64,000 nucleotides of DNA from Candidatus Fukatsuia symbiotica (GTDB taxonomy: Bacteria; Pseudomonadota; Gammaproteobacteria; Enterobacterales; Enterobacteriaceae), in the NCBI RefSeq assembly GCF_003122425.1, contig NZ_CP021659.1, positions 186,001 to 250,000 on the forward strand, in the 5' to 3' direction. Shown piece by piece: positions 9,254 through 17,587 of this stretch. Both the position numbers and the translations under genes were made by a program. Every line of letters starts with the position of its first letter. Position 1 is the stretch's first letter. Below the pieces are notes generated by a model. The model saw nothing but the letters and a program-made list of their open reading frames with translations, was not told the DNA's origin and searched no databases.

Positions 9254-10357
9254 ATGGAAAAAAAATACTTATTTATAAGCTGTGTGATATTTTATTATCT
9301 TTCTGTTCTAGCATCATCTACTTATCTTAATGTAGATAAAGAAATTTATTTCTTCATACGAATTTTTATTTTTATAAATTTTATCATAATTGTTTTTTTG
9401 TCTGGGTGTAATGTTTTAATTTCTAGTTTTATAATGCTGCCTTTTTTAATATTTTTTTCAATGATAAGCAAAAATACATATTTCATCCATTTTTACGTAC
9501 TATTTATTTTCTGTCTGATTTTTATATTTCATCATGAAAAATTGACATTAAAAAATTGTTTTATTCCTATATGGCTAGGTAGCTTGCTTGGATTATTTAC
9601 TTTACTAGGTTTATATTTTACAGGATTTAGCGATAATGTCGTTTATGCTTTTGCAGGTGTTAAAAAAAATTCTCTTGGATTCTCTAATCCAAACACTATA
9701 GGGTTGATAGCCGCTGGAATAGTTATCATTGGTTACTATATAAATAGAAAAATAGCATTTTTATCATTACTATTATTTTTTTGTATTTATTTACAAGTTT
9801 TTTCACGTACTTCACTAATACTAATTAGTATATTTTATTTCTACCAATTCGTATTTAAAAAACTGTCCGATAAATTTATAAGAATAGGGATTATGTTAAT
9901 TATTTTTTTATCATTTTTATTAATATCTATATTAGTCACAGATAATGGTTTTTATTTTTCATTGTTACTTGATTCTCCAGTTTTTATAAAGTTAGATGAA
10001 GTATTGAGTTCTAGATTAAGTTTCGCATGCGAGTATATTTTAGGGAAGAATTTACTTTTTCCATCAATTAGTCAAACGAACCAAGACTTCTCGTGGGCTA
10101 ATTTAGTTACCATGTTAGGTGGTTTATTTTTATACCTTATACTAGCATTGCAGTTTGCTTTAATGTTTAGAGTGGAAAGAAAGTTTTTAAGTTTTTATTT
10201 TCTCTGCTTATTATTAACATTCTCATCACTTTTTGCTGAAAATATCGTTTATTCTTATTTTCCTCTAGGGCTTTTTTCAGCTTTTCCTTACGCTTTAATG
10301 TTCTATTACTTTAGTAAAGATTTATCAAAATTTATAATAAATAAAGCAGTTCAGTAG
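9254..10357 (+). CDS. wzy: Wzy-like O-antigen polymerase/ligase-family membrane protein
   Basis: 367 residues, overwhelmingly hydrophobic, with about ten predicted membrane segments and a long central periplasmic-type loop. The segment FSNPNTIGLIAAG is typical of the Wzy/WaaL superfamily, which often has a G-x-x-N-P-N sequence at the edge of a helix. Its place inside a glycan locus with glycosyltransferases and wzz favours Wzy, which polymerises undecaprenyl-linked O-units in the periplasm. Wzy sequences vary so much that ligase cannot be excluded. Codon use is extremely AT-rich (mostly Ile, Phe, Leu with A/T endings). No Wzx flippase is visible in the window. Confidence 0.65.
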   Translation: MEKKYLFISCVIFYYLSVLASSTYLNVDKEIYFFIRIFIFINFIIIVFLSGCNVLISSFIMLPFLIFFSMISKNTYFIHFYVLFIFCLIFIFHHEKLTLKNCFIPIWLGSLLGLFTLLGLYFTGFSDNVVYAFAGVKKNSLGFSNPNTIGLIAAGIVIIGYYINRKIAFLSLLLFFCIYLQVFSRTSLILISIFYFYQFVFKKLSDKFIRIGIMLIIFLSFLLISILVTDNGFYFSLLLDSPVFIKLDEVLSSRLSFACEYILGKNLLFPSISQTNQDFSWANLVTMLGGLFLYLILALQFALMFRVERKFLSFYFLCLLLTFSSLFAENIVYSYFPLGLFSAFPYALMFYYFSKDLSKFIINKAVQ

Positions 10358-10510
10358 AACTGGTCTAATAATATTATAACCTAATCTATAGAGATTAATC
10401 ATAGTTGATTATACTTTTGATCATTCGTCTGTAGCATTTTTTTAGTTTAACCTTTCACTATTAAGTAAATATCATGATTTTTATATCAATTTTAAGAAGC
10501 TTCGTAATAA

Positions 10511-11524
10511 ATGAAGATAAAATATAGCATCATAATGCCTTGTCATAATACTTCAGATTTTATTGATAAGACACTGAAAAAAATATCATTTCTCTTATTA
10601 TCTAGGAATGATGTTGAAATAATTTTTGTAGATGACGGTTCTACTGATGATACATATAAAAAATTGTCATCTTTTTCATTTGAAAAAATGTTAATAGTTC
10701 GTAAAAAAAATGGGGGAGTTTCATCAGCACGTAATCAGGGAATTTTACATGCTACTGGTGACTATATTTTATTTTTAGATGCAGATGATTTTTATTCTTA
10801 TAACATTTTTGAGAAACTAGATGCTGTCACTTCAACCATAGATTTAATTTTTTTTGGATACAATACAGTCAATCTAAATGATAACATAATAAGGAATTAT
10901 GCATTGAGTGATTCTGATAATATTAATACTTTATTTAGTAAAAATGATTCAGAATTACTTCTATCAAATTTTTTTCTTAAAAAAATTTATTTTCATATTT
11001 GTGCAGTAGCTATTAGAAGAAAATTTATTCAAGCTAATAATATTTTTTTTGATGAATTAGTTTATTATGGTGAGGATATTGACTTTATAATTCGTGCAAT
11101 ATCACTCACTAATAATATATTTTATATTAAGGATATCTTATTCCATTATGTAAACCGACCTAATTCAACAGTAAAGGAACCGGTGAGCATGTCACAGTTA
11201 ACAAGAATTGATTCATCCGAAAAATTGTATTTGTATTTTTCTACTAATAATTATTCAATGGATTTAGTTAAAAAATTTAACTTTTATCATCTCACTCTAC
11301 ATATTCATTTAATATTAGGAATTTTCAGAAAAGGATTGAAAACAGATGGTACAGATGATGTTTACGATCAAATTAGTAAAATAACTCTTCTTTTAAAAAG
11401 GAAGATAAAATTTCCATATACTATTTTAGGTTTGAAATGTTATATTTTTTATAAAATCTTATGCCTGATCCCTGCTAATAGGTATAAAAATTTTATCTTG
11501 TTTTCTCAGCGCTATTTGAAATAA
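10511..11524 (+). CDS. Glycosyltransferase family 2
   Basis: A 337-residue GT-A protein. YSIIMPCHNTSDFID starts the Rossmann-like half, FVDDGSTDDT (near residue 40) binds the nucleotide, GGVSSARNQG follows, and LFLDADDFY supplies the DxD metal site. A second region, YYGEDIDFIIRA, carries the ED pair used as catalytic base in many GT2 enzymes. It should add one sugar to the lipid-linked repeat unit on the cytoplasmic face. Sugar and linkage cannot be read from sequence. AT-rich like wzy upstream; gap of 153 bp between them. Confidence 0.85.
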   Translation: MKIKYSIIMPCHNTSDFIDKTLKKISFLLLSRNDVEIIFVDDGSTDDTYKKLSSFSFEKMLIVRKKNGGVSSARNQGILHATGDYILFLDADDFYSYNIFEKLDAVTSTIDLIFFGYNTVNLNDNIIRNYALSDSDNINTLFSKNDSELLLSNFFLKKIYFHICAVAIRRKFIQANNIFFDELVYYGEDIDFIIRAISLTNNIFYIKDILFHYVNRPNSTVKEPVSMSQLTRIDSSEKLYLYFSTNNYSMDLVKKFNFYHLTLHIHLILGIFRKGLKTDGTDDVYDQISKITLLLKRKIKFPYTILGLKCYIFYKILCLIPANRYKNFILFSQRYLK

Positions 11525-11530
11525 TTGAAA

Positions 11531-11620
11531 ATGAGAATTTTACGAGAGGCTCAAATGCTTCTGTTTGAAGAATTGAAAGAGCTAGAAAGAATTTGTATCA
11601 AACATAATATACTTTATTAG
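11531..11620 (+). pseudogene. licD: Third licD copy, N-terminal stub
   Basis: Thirty codons ending in TAG. The product MRILREAQMLLFEELKELER continuing ICIKHNILY matches the first 31 residues of the two complete LicD proteins (RQAQLLLLEALKEIDRICVKHNIDY), then stops just where the catalytic YWLDGG motif should begin. The following 165 bp up to the epimerase gene has no recognisable licD sequence. It begins 7 bases after the glycosyltransferase stop. Together with the base-composition change at about 11.7 kb this marks a recombination joint. Confidence 0.75.
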
Positions 11621-11785
11621 TAGTGTAAGGTACTCTGGTTTGACTCTATCTTACCGTGATAATTTGACATTTCGGTACTACTCTCATCAGCTTCCTTTCA
11701 AATTTTATCTTTTAGCACTTTTTATTGAAATACGAAACTGGTGTAAAATAGATCGACCCAATGTCTCATATAAAAAGTGAGTTTA

Positions 11786-12772
11786 ATGAATAATACAAAA
11801 GACATCACTGTGTCCGTGGTAGCCGGAGCATCGGGCTTTATTGGTTCTCATTTATGTAACCAGCTGCTGAATGAAAGAAAAATTGTCGTTGCTATTGACA
11901 ATTTTTCCAGAGGCCAAAAGAGCTATCTGGAAAGCTATTTTAATGACAGTCATTTTAAGCTGTTATGCGGTGACTTATCTAAGCGTGATGACACCATGTG
12001 CGCCTTTGAAGAAGCGGCGAAACAGGGAACTATCTCGGAAGTCTGGCACCTGGCTGCAAATTCCGATATTCCCGCCGGAGTAGCTGATGCAGACGTCGAT
12101 CTTAAAGATACCTTCCTCACAACCGTTGAGATATTAAGAGCGACAAAATTATATCATGTGAAGGAGATCTACTTTGCCTCCAGCTCGGCCATATACGGTG
12201 ATCTTGGCAATGTAGAATTGCATGAAAACATTGGGCCTCTGCTGCCTATTTCTAACTATGGCGCAATGAAACTGGCGTCAGAGGCATTGATCAGTGCATC
12301 TTGTGAAAGTGATCTTAACAAAGCATGCATTTTCAGATTTCCCAATGTTGTTGGGGCTCCCGCTACCCATGGAGTCATCTATGATTTTATTAATAAATTA
12401 ATCGCGAGTCCTGAATGTTTAGAGGTACTTGGCAACGGAACCCAGCAGAAAGCTTACCTACATGTTTCAGATCTTATCTCTGCCATGCTCGTAGTCAGAG
12501 CAAAACAGGATGCACCAAAACGAGACGTGATTAATATTGGGCCAATTGATAAAGGTGTTACCGTGCAATGGATCGCTGAACAGGTGATTGCCCGTATTAA
12601 TCCTCTGGCTCAAATTAAATATGGTAAAGGCAATAAAGGCTGGATTGGAGACGTGCCCAAATTTCATTATTCAACCGAAAAGCTGCAAAGCTATGGTTGG
12701 AAGCCGCAGTTGGGATCTTCTGAGGCGGTTCGACGTGCCATTGATGAAATAGCTAGCCAGCTAGGTCAATAA
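11786..12772 (+). CDS. NAD-dependent sugar epimerase/dehydratase (extended SDR)
   Basis: About 328 residues. GASGFIGSHL near the N-terminus is the NAD-binding G-x-x-G-x-x-G, AANSDIPAGV follows the nucleotide strand, SSSAIYG and YGAMK provide the Ser and the Tyr-x-x-x-Lys catalytic pair. ATG 11786 is preferred over the in-frame GTG 11777 because the NAD fold begins about 10 residues later; the choice is uncertain. GalE/Gmd-type enzymes remodel nucleotide sugars. As the first gene of the block containing the GDP-heptose module it may act on GDP-heptose, but that is inference. GC is higher than in the licD-wzy block. Confidence 0.8.
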   Translation: MNNTKDITVSVVAGASGFIGSHLCNQLLNERKIVVAIDNFSRGQKSYLESYFNDSHFKLLCGDLSKRDDTMCAFEEAAKQGTISEVWHLAANSDIPAGVADADVDLKDTFLTTVEILRATKLYHVKEIYFASSSAIYGDLGNVELHENIGPLLPISNYGAMKLASEALISASCESDLNKACIFRFPNVVGAPATHGVIYDFINKLIASPECLEVLGNGTQQKAYLHVSDLISAMLVVRAKQDAPKRDVINIGPIDKGVTVQWIAEQVIARINPLAQIKYGKGNKGWIGDVPKFHYSTEKLQSYGWKPQLGSSEAVRRAIDEIASQLGQ

Positions 12773-12800
12773 ACATGAGTCAGTAACAAGAGTAAATTCT

Positions 12801-13601
12801 ATGAAACCTAGGGTTTCAATCATTATTCCAACCTTCAACGAGCTGCTTGCTACGTTAGAGCGCAGTTTAAAGAGTATTTTTGAACAAAGCTTTATAGATT
12901 TTGAATGCATTGTTATCGATGAGAGCACTGATTCGGATCGCGCTGATTTTTGCAAACAACTCTGTTCACAGGATAGTCGCTTTATCTACGTTAATCCTCA
13001 AAAAAGGATTGGATTAGCAGCTAGTCTGAATCTAGCCCTTCAAATGGCTCGCGCCGATTGGGTTGCCAGGTTTGATTCCGATGATATTTGCATGCCAGAT
13101 AGAATTGCTCAACAGGTTGAATTTTTATCTAAAAATAAAGACGTTGATGTATTAGGCGGTGCTATTGAAATCGTTGATGACTCGCTAAACAGAGTGGGGT
13201 TTAAATTCTATCCTGAGGCTCACAATGAAATAATCAGGAAAAGCCATTTTATAAATCCACTCGCACACCCAACAGTTATGTTCAGGAGAAACACAGTATT
13301 GGATTCCGGCGGGTACGATCCTCGCTTTAAGTATGGCGAAGATTTAGAATTATGGCTTCGACTCATCAATAAGAATGCTAAATTTGCCAATCTTGACAAG
13401 ATACTCATCCAATATAGGCAGTCAACACTCAGTCGACCCGATATCAATTGGCGCTTTAATTTCAAGGCAAGGATTAAGAATTTTAGACCACATGACCTCA
13501 TTCGCCGTGTTTCAGGAATAGCCATTATTGGCTGCTGGGCTTTTCTGCCAAGAAAAATACAAGAATCCATTTACAAGGTGCTTATACTGCGTCGTAAATA
13601 A
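12801..13601 (+). CDS. Glycosyltransferase family 2
   Basis: 266 residues: SIIIPTFNELLATLERS at the N-terminus, CIVIDESTDSDRAD as the nucleotide-binding strand (VIDES in place of the usual VDDGS), GLAASLNLAL, and ARFDSDDICMPDR with the DSDD metal site. YGEDLELWLRL supplies the acidic base region. It is near the minimum length for an active GT2. It lies 28 bp after the epimerase and 16 bp before the heptose fusion gene, so it is probably transcribed with the heptose genes and may transfer that heptose. Donor unproven. Confidence 0.82.
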   Translation: MKPRVSIIIPTFNELLATLERSLKSIFEQSFIDFECIVIDESTDSDRADFCKQLCSQDSRFIYVNPQKRIGLAASLNLALQMARADWVARFDSDDICMPDRIAQQVEFLSKNKDVDVLGGAIEIVDDSLNRVGFKFYPEAHNEIIRKSHFINPLAHPTVMFRRNTVLDSGGYDPRFKYGEDLELWLRLINKNAKFANLDKILIQYRQSTLSRPDINWRFNFKARIKNFRPHDLIRRVSGIAIIGCWAFLPRKIQESIYKVLILRRK

Positions 13602-13617
13602 TTTTTTGAGGAATTTC

Positions 13618-15522
13618 ATGAGAAATCAGGTCGCAATATTGGCGGGAGGGTTGGGCACCAGACTAAAGTCGACGATTGGCAATTTGCCTAAGCCTATGGC
13701 TCCAATATTGGGCAAGCCCATACTTGAGCATCAAATTGAGTTGTGTAAAAAGCACGGTTTCGACCGAATTGCGTTACTTGTTCACTATCAATCAGAAGCG
13801 ATACGATCTTACTTTCGTGATGGAGCTGCGTGGGATGTTGAACTCACTTATGTTGAGGAGGTCAGTGCACGTGGCACCGCTGGTGCACTGCGAGATGCCC
13901 TTGCTGTATTAGAAGATAAATTTTTAGTCCTCTATGCTGATATCTATGCTGATATCGATTTAAGGCGTTTATGGCAGATGGCTACCCGCTCCGATGCTGC
14001 AGGAACTCTCTTAATACACCCCAATGATCATCCGCAGGATTCTGATTTGGTTCAACTCGATGGAGCGGGTTACGTAATCGCTATAAGGACCTACCCTCAC
14101 CCTGAAGGCGTCTATTATCCGAATATTGTCAACGCCGCGCTTTACGTACTGCAAAAAAAACACCTGATGAACCTGATTCCAGATCAAGGTAAATACGATT
14201 TGGTCAAAGATACCTTTAAATCGATGCTTGCATCAGGGCATAAGTTTAAAGCCTATATCACACCTGAATACATCAAAGATATGGGTACACCATCTCGGTT
14301 GAACAAAGTAGAGAGAGACCTGATTTTAGGTTTACCAGAGCGCTTATCTGTTCGTCAACAACGTGTTGCGGTTTTTCTTGATAGGGATGGTACATTAAAT
14401 AAAGAGGTAAATTATTTGTCTTGTGCAGGCCAGCTTGAGCTGTTGCCTGGTGCTGGCGAAGCGATCCATCAACTCAACCGTGCCGGACGTTTAGCGATTT
14501 GCGTGACTAATCAACCCGTCCTTGCCAGAGGCAATGCAACTTGGGAAGACATGCGTCAGATTCATGCTCGTCTTGACCACTTACTTGGACAAGAGCACGC
14601 ATATTTGGATCGTCTGTACCTGTGTCCACACCATCCAGCCTCAGGTTTTCCTGGCGAGACCCCAGCACTTAAAAAGGTATGTGACTGCCGAAAACCTCAG
14701 TCTGGCCTCATTGACAGGGCAGTTCGAGAATTGGACATTGATCGTCGGCGCTCATGGATGATAGGTGATACCACAAGCGATATATTGGCGGGTCAGCGTG
14801 CTGGCGTATGTACAATATTACTGCGCACTGGCTATGCCGGCCTCGATAATAAGTATCAAGCTATTCCTGACTATATCTGTGATGATATCTTGTCCGCTGT
14901 AGACTGGATTTTGTCCGGGCATGCTCGCCTGGTTGGAAAACTCATGCCCGTTGCTATCGAGATGCAAGATACTCGTATGATCCTTATTGGTGGAGCCTCG
15001 CGTTCCGGTAAAACCATGGCTGCTCAAGTGCTCAAAGAGTTAGTTGAAGCCATGGGACGAGTTGTCCATATTCTTCCATTAGACGCATGGCTTAAAGCGA
15101 AAGAGCAGCGCATAGAAGGCTGTGGCGTCATGTCACGTTACGACATGGATCAACTGGTTCCTCTTTTAGAGTCATTACGGAATAGTAAAGAACGGATCAC
15201 TTTACATGTCTCTCAGTGGAATCGAAGAAAAAGCGAGCTGATTTCTACGCGTCGACTTTCAATTGGGCCGAATGATTTTCTAATATGTGAAGGCGTACCC
15301 GCGTTGCTGCATCCTACGCTAAGGGAAATGACTCCACATAGGCTACACCTAGATGTTCCACAACAAGTTCGACACCAGCGGATGTGCTTCGAATATGCAT
15401 GGCGTGGTTTTGATGCTTGCGAGGTTGCTAAGTGCATAGGATCTCGAGAGCAAGACGAAGTTGCCGATGTTCTTGCAGCTGCACAGTACGCCAGCTATAA
15501 AATAACCCTATCGGGGCGATAA
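13618..15522 (+). CDS. Three-domain fusion: HddC-type nucleotidyltransferase, GmhB-type phosphatase and P-loop kinase-like domain
   Basis: 634 residues from ATG 13618, behind tgaggaa; the frame is open upstream but that part overlaps the glycosyltransferase. Residues 1-235: nucleotidyltransferase (LAGGLGTRL, LPKPMAPILGKP) like HddC, which makes GDP-D-glycero-alpha-D-manno-heptose. Residues about 248-430: HAD phosphatase like GmhB, with FLDRDGTLN, zinc ligands CPHHP and CDCRKP, and MIGDTTSDI. Residues about 450-634: GGASRSGKT Walker A and a DAWLK segment, like uridine-kinase/PRK-type P-loop enzymes. The first two domains are consecutive late steps of one pathway. The third has no obvious step, since HddA is encoded next door. 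The ATG of hddA follows the stop after two bases. Confidence 0.85.
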   Translation: MRNQVAILAGGLGTRLKSTIGNLPKPMAPILGKPILEHQIELCKKHGFDRIALLVHYQSEAIRSYFRDGAAWDVELTYVEEVSARGTAGALRDALAVLEDKFLVLYADIYADIDLRRLWQMATRSDAAGTLLIHPNDHPQDSDLVQLDGAGYVIAIRTYPHPEGVYYPNIVNAALYVLQKKHLMNLIPDQGKYDLVKDTFKSMLASGHKFKAYITPEYIKDMGTPSRLNKVERDLILGLPERLSVRQQRVAVFLDRDGTLNKEVNYLSCAGQLELLPGAGEAIHQLNRAGRLAICVTNQPVLARGNATWEDMRQIHARLDHLLGQEHAYLDRLYLCPHHPASGFPGETPALKKVCDCRKPQSGLIDRAVRELDIDRRRSWMIGDTTSDILAGQRAGVCTILLRTGYAGLDNKYQAIPDYICDDILSAVDWILSGHARLVGKLMPVAIEMQDTRMILIGGASRSGKTMAAQVLKELVEAMGRVVHILPLDAWLKAKEQRIEGCGVMSRYDMDQLVPLLESLRNSKERITLHVSQWNRRKSELISTRRLSIGPNDFLICEGVPALLHPTLREMTPHRLHLDVPQQVRHQRMCFEYAWRGFDACEVAKCIGSREQDEVADVLAAAQYASYKITLSGR

Positions 15523-15524
15523 AT

Positions 15525-16513
15525 ATGATAGTCAGTAAAACCCCCTTGCGGATGAGTTTTGTCGGTGGCGGGAGTGATTTACCCGTATTCTATAGAGAAG
15601 AATTGGGGGCAGTCCTCTCAACTTCGATCGATAAATATATGTATATTTGTGTCAACCGAAAGTTTGACGGAGGTATCAGGGTCAATTATTCGAAAACAGA
15701 GGAAGTGGACTCCCCCTGTCAAATTGAGCATCCACTGGTACGTGAAGCACTTGCCCTCACCGATATATCGGGGGGTTAGAGATTACGTCGATGGCAGATA
15801 TTCCTTCCAAAGGCTCTGGATTGGGTTCATCCAGTACCTACACAGTAGGTTTATTAAACGCGTTGTACGCCTTCAAAAACTCTTTTGCATCCAAAGAAAC
15901 CTTGGCAAGACAAGCCTGCGAAATAGAAATCATACGTTGTGGTGAACCGATAGGTAAGCAAGATCAGTATGCTTCAGCCTATGGGGGGCTTAACTTAATA
16001 CGATTTCATGCCGACGAATCGGTATCTGTCGATCCGGTGATTTGCCGACCTGAACTATTGCGTGCACTAGAGGAATCTACCCTGGTTTTCTATACCGGTA
16101 GAACACGTAGCGCATCAGCGATTCTTGCAGAGCAAACAAAAGCGATGACTCAATCTAATTGTAAGCTACTAATGCGGCGCATGGTGGAGTTGGCGTTTGA
16201 CATGAAGAAAGAACTTGAATCTGATTCTTTGGATAATTTCGGCCAGATGTTAGACGAGAATTGGCGTCTTAAAGCACAGCTTGCCAATGGAGTAACCGAT
16301 CCACAAATTGATGATTGGTATCAACGAGGCATCACTCATGGTGCCTTAGGTGGCAAGCTACTCGGTGCCGGAAACGGAGGATTCATGATGTTCTTTGCCC
16401 CACCAGAAATACACGATCCCATCAAAAAAGCAATGGGCGGTTTACAGTCTGTGAAATTCCGTTTTGACCGAAATGGGACTCAAATCGTTTTTTATCAACC
16501 CTCGGAAGGATAG
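15525..16513 (+). CDS. hddA: D-glycero-alpha-D-manno-heptose 7-phosphate kinase, apparent -1 frameshift
   Basis: GHMP kinase in two frames. The first (to 15779) has SKTPLRMSFVGGGSD and reaches TDISGG. The second (codons from about 15776) continues LEITSMADIPSKGSGLGSSS, the ATP-binding loop, and GAGNGGFMM near the end. They join in a run of six G (15770-15775); a seventh G would restore one protein of about 330 residues. HddA phosphorylates heptose 7-phosphate at C1 for the GmhB and HddC steps encoded in the preceding gene. The break may be a real inactivating or slippage mutation or a base-calling error, because three other genes here show the same defect. Confidence 0.82.
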
Positions 16514-16518
16514 AAATT

Positions 16519-17118
16519 GTGACTCAGAAAAATTTTAGTGTTGCCAATTATTTAAACTCTCACACTGATCTGGCAAAGGAACTCAATCTGAGTACTGTCG
16601 AATCAGGTATTAGTTTAATCAAAGAGAAATTTTCGGCAAACAAAAAAATTATTACCTGCGGGAACGGCGGAAGTGCATCTACCGCATCACATTACATTAC
16701 CGATTGGAACAAGATGGTGAGTCTTGCAACTGGCAAGAAATTTCGGGGGTTCTCTCTATGTGACAACATTGGACTCATCACCGCTTTTGGCAACGATATT
16801 TCCTATGATGATGTATTTTGTGGGCAATTGGCGGCGATAGCAGATGAAGGAGATTTGCTGGTGGCTATTAGTGGTAGTGGAAATTCTCCAAACATTTTAC
16901 GTGCCGTTGAATACGCCAGCCTAAATAATATTGACACGTTAGCGGTGGTAGGATACGACGGGGGTAAGTTAATGCAGCAAGCGAAATTGAGTGTTTGGGT
17001 TCCCTCATTTGACATGCAGCTTTGCGAGGACGTGCATTTGATGTTCGGTCACATGGTAATGAAAGCTTTAACCATGTCGGTGAATAGTTTTAATATTTCT
17101 ACTACGTTAGAAAGTTAA
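16519..17118 (+). CDS. gmhA: Sedoheptulose-7-phosphate isomerase
   Basis: 199 residues, one SIS domain. GNGGSASTASHY (around residue 50) and AISGSGNSPN (around 120) are the phosphosugar-binding loops of GmhA, and CEDVHLMFGH near the end carries the conserved acid/base region. It makes D-glycero-D-manno-heptose 7-phosphate, the first committed step for both ADP- and GDP-heptose routes. GTG 16519 is chosen because a strong GGAAGGA lies 8 bases upstream and the start gives the usual N-terminus. This copy serves the GDP branch with hddA and the fusion gene; a core-LPS gmhA is likely elsewhere. Confidence 0.9.
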   Translation: MTQKNFSVANYLNSHTDLAKELNLSTVESGISLIKEKFSANKKIITCGNGGSASTASHYITDWNKMVSLATGKKFRGFSLCDNIGLITAFGNDISYDDVFCGQLAAIADEGDLLVAISGSGNSPNILRAVEYASLNNIDTLAVVGYDGGKLMQQAKLSVWVPSFDMQLCEDVHLMFGHMVMKALTMSVNSFNISTTLES

Positions 17119-17587
17119 TAATAACGAGCAATATCCTGTTTTTTCTTAATTGATTATAATTGAGTTCATAGAGAGAAGTCATGATTATAAAAACTAAATC
17201 AAAGTGTGTTGCAGAATATAGTTTTGTAGAGACAATAAGCAGTTCTCTATACCATTACATGGTACGTAGAAGAAATTAAAAAATAGAGCTAAAAATTACC
17301 CATCTCTAGCCATTATTGTGAATAATGATCCTATTTCTGAGGAGGTTTCTGTACATGGGCTTCAAGAAGAGCCTATTTTATCTTCTCTATTTTTTCTGGA
17401 AAAATACTAGCTATAGCGAAGCCACTTTTTTAGTTAATGTTATATAAAGCTAGGAAGCGTTCTTTATCTGTTTCACAAATAAAAGTCAGATTATTATACA
17501 CTCAGGTCGTTGTGTCACTCTATGCCCTATTTGTCATATCTAAGCTGATATACGACGTAAAATTAAAATATTTAGTATAGCTAATCA
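17119..17587 (+). other. Gene-poor gap with possible coding scraps
   Basis: No intact gene. Two short AT-rich stretches read like protein remnants in different frames: from ATG 17180 (MIIKTKSKCVAEYSFVET, then a stop at about 17278) and around 17305-17420 (YPSLAIIVNNDPISEE, then VHGLQEEPILSS). They could be halves of one broken gene, but I do not recognise the family. No repeat or tRNA is seen. Confidence 0.3.
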
